Position numbers and translations under genes: made by a program. A DNA stretch of 64,000 nt from Endomychus coccineus (taxonomy: Eukaryota; Arthropoda; Insecta; Coleoptera; Endomychidae): contig OY294070.1 of NCBI GenBank assembly GCA_958510875.1, forward strand, positions 117,346,703-117,410,702. Reading direction: 5' to 3'. The notes beneath the pieces were generated by a model. The model worked only from the letters and a program-made list of their open reading frames with translations. It was not told where the DNA came from and made no database searches. This document shows, piece after piece, positions 58,106 to 64,000 of the stretch (positions are counted from its first letter, which is position 1; every line of letters begins with the position of its first letter).

Positions 58106-59252
58106 TCATCTACACCCGTGAGATTAGGACTAATTATTCCACTCATTTTGCGTGATATATAGAGTTTGTTACCGCACGCATTTTCCTTATCTGACTGCTT
58201 TTTAATCAACCAAATTACGCACTCTTTGTGTAAATGGTAATAAACTCATAAACCACTCATATCGTGAATAACTATTACGTATTTGAATGGAGTTGTCCGT
58301 TACTTTGTGATATTCCTTTTTTACAGATAAAAAATTTTACTTTGTTAAATATTACTTTATCTAGGAGAACGTTATTTGCAATACAATGTAAGTTTTGATA
58401 ATGAACTGTAAAGTTCGGAAATTGCAATCAACGTTCTTTTAAATAAAGTGATATCTATAAAGTAACATTGTTTTTATCTCTAACCATTATGTGTTCACTT
58501 ATAGCTATTGCATTCAAAAAGAAAATTGGAAATAACCTACTAACATAGAATTGCCCCTTGGTGATAATAAAGATCATACAATCTTCTAAGAAAGAACGTT
58601 CAGCAACACTGTCAAATCAAATTTTATTATATTAACAAAATTTGCCTTGTGGATGCAACTAGTCACATTAAATGTAATAAATTAGTGGATATCCAACGTT
58701 TTATGATCATTCTATTCGAGTTTATAATGCATTTCCTTCACGTAATAGCTGAATCTATTCAATTTCATGTAGTATAGTTATAATTATGTATCATGATGAA
58801 CATACGTGCGAGATACAAGTACCTACAGCTCTCCAATATTCCACTTTGGTTGTTAGTTTGCATTTTGTGGTTTGGGTAAGATACAAGGTAAAATTATCTA
58901 TTTGCGGTTTGTGTTTACAACAGGTGTTACTGAGTTCGCACTTCAACTTATTAATTAGAACAACCACTTATTTCATGAATCATTCCCAAATATGCAAGTT
59001 TCATCGTTGGTTGTTGTGAATCAGGTTTGTAAGAGGAGTTCATTACAAACGTGTTCGCAACATTTTATCATTATTGTATCATTTGAACTCGATAACTTTA
59101 CAAAGTGATAACTCATCAGTACTAAATGGAATTTACTGAATAACCACATCACGTTTTTCGGGAGGTTGACAGATTCGGTAGAACTGGGAAGAACTAGAGA
59201 GAAAATTGAAGGTAACGTTACATTATTGATAAGATAATAATCACCCTTATCC
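58106..59252. other. unassigned; one diverged 91-bp unit
   Basis: Apart from a lone diverged array unit (about 58488-58570), nothing was recognised. Confidence 0.4.
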
Positions 59253-59505
59253 ATTAAAAACACTATTAAAGTACTGGGGACCTTTCGGCTACCAAGTAGC
59301 CATCATCAGAGTAAATAGAGTAAATTGAGAGTAAAATTCGTAGCCGAAAGGTGCTGACTACGTTAATAGTATTTTTATCCACTAAAAATGCTATTAAAGT
59401 ATCGACGACCTTTAGGCTACCAGGTAGCCATCATCAGAGTATACTGAGAGTAAAATTGGTAGCCGAAAGGTCTTCAGTGCTTTAATAGTATTTTTAGTGG
59501 ATAGT
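59253..59505. repeat. paired Penelope-type terminal palindromes with hammerhead-like core
   Basis: Two tandem inverted-repeat units (about 59255-59379 and 59380-59505). On the minus strand, 59279-59309 reads CTGATGA, a GGCTAC/GTAGCC stem with a TTG loop, GAAA, then GGTC. A second minus-strand copy (59407-59437) has GAAA changed to TAAA. Plus-strand halves (59339 and 59459) have GTAGCCGAAAGGT without the CTGATGA box. Outer blocks (AATAGTATTTTTA.TGGATAA) match the tail after the GIY-YIG fragment at 27.6 kb. Confidence 0.7.
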
Positions 59506-59679
59506 TATAATATATCCACAGTGTGAACTCTTTTATAGTTTATTAGTATCGTTATATATTTCTATCGTTTCACCCTTTACTATGTGATATGAACGTTTAT
59601 CCATATTGTAAAATGAAATACTACGATTAGGCCAGTACTGATAGGAGAAAATATTAGAAATAAAAAAAATAATTCATTA

Positions 59680-61964
59680 CAGCAATCTGACAGCGGGATA
59701 TTGTAGAACAAGATTTCATAAAAGAGGGAAAAATGAATCGAACATACAGCTGCTATCCGGGATGGAATGGGGTGTGTTTTTAGGGGTTGAAAACAGTTTT
59801 TCGAAATTTCTATCAAAAAAAGTTAAATATAAAAGTTATAGGGAATAAGAAGATCTACAACCTTTGTAATCACCATTTTTACCCTGACCTCTAAATTTTT
59901 CGACAAAAATGCGAAAAACCAATTTTTCGGTTTTTAATTTTTTTCTTTGACAAATATAACTTCATGAAGCTCAAGCTTTGGCAAAATATACATCTATTTA
60001 TTGCAAAAAGGCAGTGATTTTTTCGGAGGGAAATATATGAAGGTTCTTGTTAAATTCAATTTAAAACAAAAAAAAAAACATATTTTTAACTGCGATTCCT
60101 CCTAAAACTACGCATCCTACAGAGTTCTGTTTTGGCTCACTTACTCTTTGTTACGTCTACTTTCGATAAACGATAAAAAAAGGTATACTGCAATGAAAAA
60201 AATGGCGAAAAAATTGAAAAAACCTAAATTCGCTGTTTTCGTGGTAATTTGCATATTTATCGTTGAATAATTGTTATTAATTGATAAAATCATTTTAATT
60301 TTTTTATGTTTGTGGAAACTATAACATTATTTCTTTAAGTATTGTACAGATCGAGTTTTGATATGATGTCATGCATGTCTAAGACAGCAAATTATATCTA
60401 GTATATTTGTATCTTTGTAATCGCAAGATACGAATATATGACTTCTACGATCGTCGTACATGGGATTGTTACTATCAAACAAAACATAAGAAATGCACAT
60501 TATCAATACGCATTCAGGAACAATTCTAGTTTTTTACTCGAAATCGATTAGTTTACTAAACAAAATATAATCAGACAATAGGTAATGTAGTAGATCTACA
60601 ATGAAATATACGGGTTTTGTAGAGTGGTTTTCAATAATAAGACAGTATTTGCATGTTGCACTGAACAAGTTTATATTGCAAGTATTTATATAAAAAAAAA
60701 GTTCTATAAAAAATAATACATCGTGGAAGAATTGAAGCAGATCCCTCCTGTTTTTAAGTAGTAAATACTAACAACATGAAATTCATAAATGCGGTAAAAA
60801 AATTTAATAATATTTTGAACATCCTCAAAGAACTAAATTGAAAATAAAATATGCATTCATAGATGTATTTTTCACTAATCTTGCTTTCTTCGCAGAGCGT
60901 TGTACTTCTTCTTCGTCCAATTCAACAAAACTGAACGATTCTCCAGTGTTTTCGAAAGTTTCATTGAGTACTGTTTCAGTTATAGTACATTGATCTGTTT
61001 CCATTTCTTCCGAGTCACTTTCGTGTATGGAAATTTGTGGAAGTTCAGCATTTGAGCAATTTTCTAAATTAAAACAATTTAAAGATAAGTTGATACGACT
61101 GTAGTATATACCGTCTCGACCTCTCATTGCCTTAGAAGGCCTCTAGTTGCGTTCACATGCTGTCTTTAGTATCGAAAACAGCTCCTTAAATTTCTCATAT
61201 TCGTATCCTGCGATTACGAATATACGAATATAGCAGATATAATTTGCTGTCTTAGACATGCATGACATCATATCAAAACTCGATCTATACAATAATTAAA
61301 GGAATAATATTATGGTATCCATAAACATAAAAAAATTAAAATGATTTCATTAATTAATAACAATTTTTCAACGATAAATATGCAAATTGCCACGAAAGAA
61401 GCGATTTTTCGGTTTTTCAATTTTTCCGCCATTTTTTTCATTGCAGTATACTTTTTTTACCACTTATCAAAAGTGGACGTAACAACGAGTAAGTGAGCCA
61501 GAACAGAACTCTGTAGGAGGCGTAGTTTTAAGAGGAATCGCAGTTAAAAATTTGTTTTTTTTTGTTCCTTAAATTAAATTTAACAACAACCTCCAAATAT
61601 TTCCCTCCGAAAAAATCACTGCCTTTTTGCAATGAATAAAGGTATCTTTCGCCGAAGTTTGAGCTTCATAAAGTTTTATTTGTCGAAGAAAAAAATTAAA
61701 AACGAAAAAATCGGTTTTTCGCATTTTCGTCTGAAAATTTCGAGGGTAAAAATGGTGAGTACAAAAGTTGTAGATCTTTTTATTCCCTACAACTTTAATA
61801 TTCAACTTTTTCTGATAGAATACGGTTTAGCCAGAAATCACGAAAAACTGTTTTAAACCCCTAAAAACACACCCCATTCCACCCCGGATAGCAGCTGTCG
61901 GTTCGATTTATTTTTCCCTCTTTTACAATATCTTGTTCTACAATATCCCGCTGTCAGATTGCTG
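59680..61964. mobile_element. unclassified long-TIR element (~760-bp arms), TA flanks
   Basis: The left arm (59680 to about 60438) and right arm (about 61198-61964) are inverted copies. Both ends read CAGCAATCTGACAGCGGGAT inward from flanking TA (59678-59679, 61965-61966). The ~760-bp non-arm centre has a minus-strand acidic ORF. No transposase motif was found. TA flanks and a CAG start fit the Tc1/mariner type, but that is inference. The start codon ATGTCTAAGACAGC lies in both arms. Confidence 0.82.
60825..61127 (-). CDS. unrecognised acidic ORF inside the long-TIR element
   Basis: 100 codons: MRGRDGIYYSRINLSLNCFN, then an acidic region (HESDSEEMETDQ, TETVLNETFENTGESFSFVE, LDEEEVQRSAKKARLVKN). 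Upstream, in frame but across a TAG, is YEYEKFKELFSILKTACERN. An ATG further up in the right arm (about 61258, MSKTANYICYIRIF) could be the original start, with TTATTGTATAG before it resembling a splice acceptor. Residues SAKKARL resemble a nuclear localisation signal. I do not recognise the family; it could be the tail of an unknown transposase or accessory protein. Confidence 0.4.
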   Translation of the reverse strand: MRGRDGIYYSRINLSLNCFNLENCSNAELPQISIHESDSEEMETDQCTITETVLNETFENTGESFSFVELDEEEVQRSAKKARLVKNTSMNAYFIFNLVL

Positions 61965-61966
61965 TA

Positions 61967-62319
61967 ACGAATTTTTCTGTTGTTCAAATACTATTTGTAC
62001 TATAAACGATATACTTTATCGTTAGGTAGCAAAGGATTATAGTTGGCGGTCATTTTGGAACTTAGAGGATTATTACTATAGGATTACATGGTGGGTTTTA
62101 ACGTTCTAATAATGACGAATTGCTATTAACAACAGAGTATAGAAGCTTGAGGACAATAATTCGTGGAATATATACAGTATACAGCTTCAAATAATGATGA
62201 ATAAATTAGGTCTGTTTGTTCAAGATTTAGGGTATTGTTTTTGTGTATGTAAATTTTCAAAGATTACAGTGAATTTAGCCTTTAGCCTTTATCACCTCTC
62301 TTCTTCCATATTTTGACTA
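61967..62319. other. unassigned sequence
   Basis: No features could be supported. Confidence 0.4.
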
Positions 62320-62910
62320 CACGAGAGGGAAACCTACAATGTTCGAAGAATATAGTGTAAGCCAGTGGTGGCAAGGCATTTTCTTGAAGGTTTGGAGGTT
62401 ATAGGCATAAGGAAATACATCACTAGGCAAAGAATTCCACAACTTCGCTGTTCGATTGAAATTTGAAGTTTGGTAGGAAGAAGTTCGACAGGTCTCGAGC
62501 TTGACAATGAAGGAGTGACTACTAGCTTGAGCCCGTCTAGTCCGCCTATCTGGAACCTCTCGCAGTGGAACAACAGACGAGATATCTATAGAAAAGGGAG
62601 AGAAGAGGTCAATGAATTCGTAAGAGTGACATCATCAATCAGACGAAAAACTCTCTTCTGGATATAATCCAAGAGCTTCAGCGTATGTTTGGAAGCCGAA
62701 CTCCAAACATGTGAACAGTACTCCAGAACATGTCGAAGCTGTGCTTTGTAGATTATGAGGACTAGTAGCTCTTGGCACGGAACAGAAAATCAAGTTTTGG
62801 TGAAGCGGTTTCCGCAATGGACCTCACATGATCATCCCATGAGAGGGTGCAGTTGGTGGTGATGAGCATGGATATGGAAGACTTCATATCTATATGTAAA
62901 CTGTCTATTT
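62320..62910 (-). pseudogene. non-LTR retrotransposon RT C-terminal relic
   Basis: Across frames on the minus strand: SWDDHVRSIAETASPKLDFL, VEYCSHVWSSASKHTLKLLD, YIQKRVFRLIDDVTLTNSL, then RREVPDRRTRRAQASSHSFI-like sequence with LETCRTSSYQTSNFNRTAKL and WNSLPSDVFP. This is the whole post-palm C-terminal part, ending in the WNxLPxxVFP block common to these RTs. Frameshifts separate the parts. The same family appears at 34.8 kb (plus) and 36.6 kb (minus). Confidence 0.72.
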
Positions 62911-63629
62911 TAGGGAAAAAATGATCTGAAAATGTGGAACTAGATCATTGTTTATATTCATTAAAGCTAATCGAAATTGAGCGTGCCGCTTGGCCTACGA
63001 TCGAACGTTCAGGCCTTGTGTTATAGAGGACGTTGGTCTACGCCGTTTTTTCAAGTCAGGACGGAAATTTTTGACCCTCATACATAAACTAACCTAGTCT
63101 AAATCTAGACTAGAGCAACCTCACCAATGTAAGGCAATTGGCAAAAGCCAATAAGAAATATTCAATCTATTTCATAACGCATCGTCTTCGACACTCGAGT
63201 AGCCCAGCATATCCAGTAAGTTTTGTAAAGTTCAAGAAATCTATCAGTCAATGTTGTATATTGCTTGGATTTATTAATGAGGCTTTATTCACTATTATTA
63301 GGTAGATAGAATTAGATATTATTGTTGTTTCTCGTTTCGCTAATGAGCTCGAGAAGGCGAAAAAGCATCTGTAACTATTAGTTGGTAAAGTTACTGTAAC
63401 GAAGCTTAAATTTCGAAAGATTATTTAATTTAGATCAGGCAATAAATACGGATGTTACATGTAATTTCAGTTTGAACAGTTCATTATTTCAATAGATATG
63501 AATGAATTCCGAATGTGTATTCCGTGATCGTCACTTTTCTAAATGTCCGTAATTTCAAATAAGTATAATTATTCAAATAGATGAATCTAATTCATGCCCG
63601 TTCAAAATTGCATTTCATTCCGATAAAAT
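62911..63629. other. unassigned sequence
   Basis: Nothing could be supported. Confidence 0.4.
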
Positions 63630-64000
63630 ATGTTGCAAAAACAGGGGTCTGGCCAGTTAAGACACCAAACTTTGTGCAGCCTTATGTATAAAAAGGGCGA
63701 ACAACCTAAAAACTCCGATAACACTTGTTTAGTCCGCCGGGAAGAACTGGTGTGATATCATGAGCGCGAATTTTAGATCTAAAAAGTAGCGTCACTTTTA
63801 ACCATTGTTCGGGGCATAAGTAAAAACCATTGGCACAAAAATAAGGATTTGGTGGAGCAGACCTGTCCAGAACCTCGGAAAACATATAAAAGCCGTGACA
63901 GCCGAAAGATCGCTCTCTCGTGTTTTTGATTTTCAATCAGTGTAGTAGCTCTCCTGTGTTTTTGAATTTCAATCAGTGCAGTTGCTCTCTTGTGTTTCTG
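63630..64000 (+). repeat. LTR-like sequence at window edge with ~37-bp tandem repeat
   Basis: It begins TGTTGCAAAAACAGG, has a TATA-like CATATAAAAGCC at about 63884, and ends in a repeat (CTCTCTCGTGTTTTTGA / CTCCTGTGTTTTTGAATT / CTCTTGTGTTTCTG, each with TTTCAATCAGTG.AGT). A promoter followed by such repeats is typical of a retrotransposon LTR. The element continues outside the window, so this cannot be confirmed. Confidence 0.35.

Overview
This is AT-rich animal nuclear DNA, most likely from an insect. It carries several mariner families, zf-MYM1-like and SCAND3-like hAT transposons, Penelope-like GIY-YIG retroelements, and R1-, I/LOA-, CR1/L2- and R2/R4-type non-LTR retrotransposons. There are no operons, ribosome binding sites or CRISPR arrays. 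No host gene could be established. One ORF near 48.9 kb and a GC-richer patch near 14.2 kb are weak exon candidates. The insect order cannot be read from the sequence.

Layout. 0-5.8 kb: a non-LTR RT/RNase H remnant, a Penelope-like GIY-YIG remnant, and a hAT relic (3696-5270) with a perfect 8-bp target duplication whose right end is itself duplicated. 6.9-8.0 kb: an open R1-type RT C-terminus. 10.0-13.3 kb: a hAT relic, a tRNA-like SINE head, and a DD41D mariner with both TIRs. 14.8-19.0 kb: a mariner end, a complex foldback repeat and a third hAT (17169-19030). 19.4-22.5 kb: copy 1 of a long-TIR mariner with DD43D spacing, then inverted fragments of another mariner. 23.6-25.5 kb: an R2/R4-type element on the minus strand against a second non-LTR fragment. 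26.7-32.9 kb: a head-to-head Penelope-like pair, an apparently perfect 1,843-bp tandem duplication, and copy 2 of the DD43D element. 34.7-37.7 kb: non-LTR relics, a Harbinger-like MITE and a long hairpin. 38.0-41.9 kb: a mariner split by a CR1/L2-like retrotransposon. 43.1-47.8 kb: a non-LTR element split by an almost intact intron-bearing hAT. 50.5-52.8 kb: copy 3 of the DD43D element. 56.6-58.1 kb: a ~91-bp tandem array invaded by a small mariner. 59.2-62.0 kb: paired Penelope-type terminal palindromes, then a 2,285-bp element with ~760-bp inverted arms around an unrecognised acidic ORF. 62.3-64.0 kb: a non-LTR relic and an LTR-like sequence at the window edge.

The elements do not cooperate in a pathway; this is a stratified repeat region. 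Clear nesting gives relative ages: the hAT at 43.4-46.8 kb is younger than the non-LTR element around it, the CR1/L2-like element is younger than its host mariner, and the 1,843-bp duplication is younger than DD43D copy 2. The most interesting items are the unknown long-TIR element at 59.68-61.96 kb, the DD43D family (three copies sharing the same two frameshifts, with arms that include the transposase start codon), and the nearly intact hAT at 43.4-46.8 kb.
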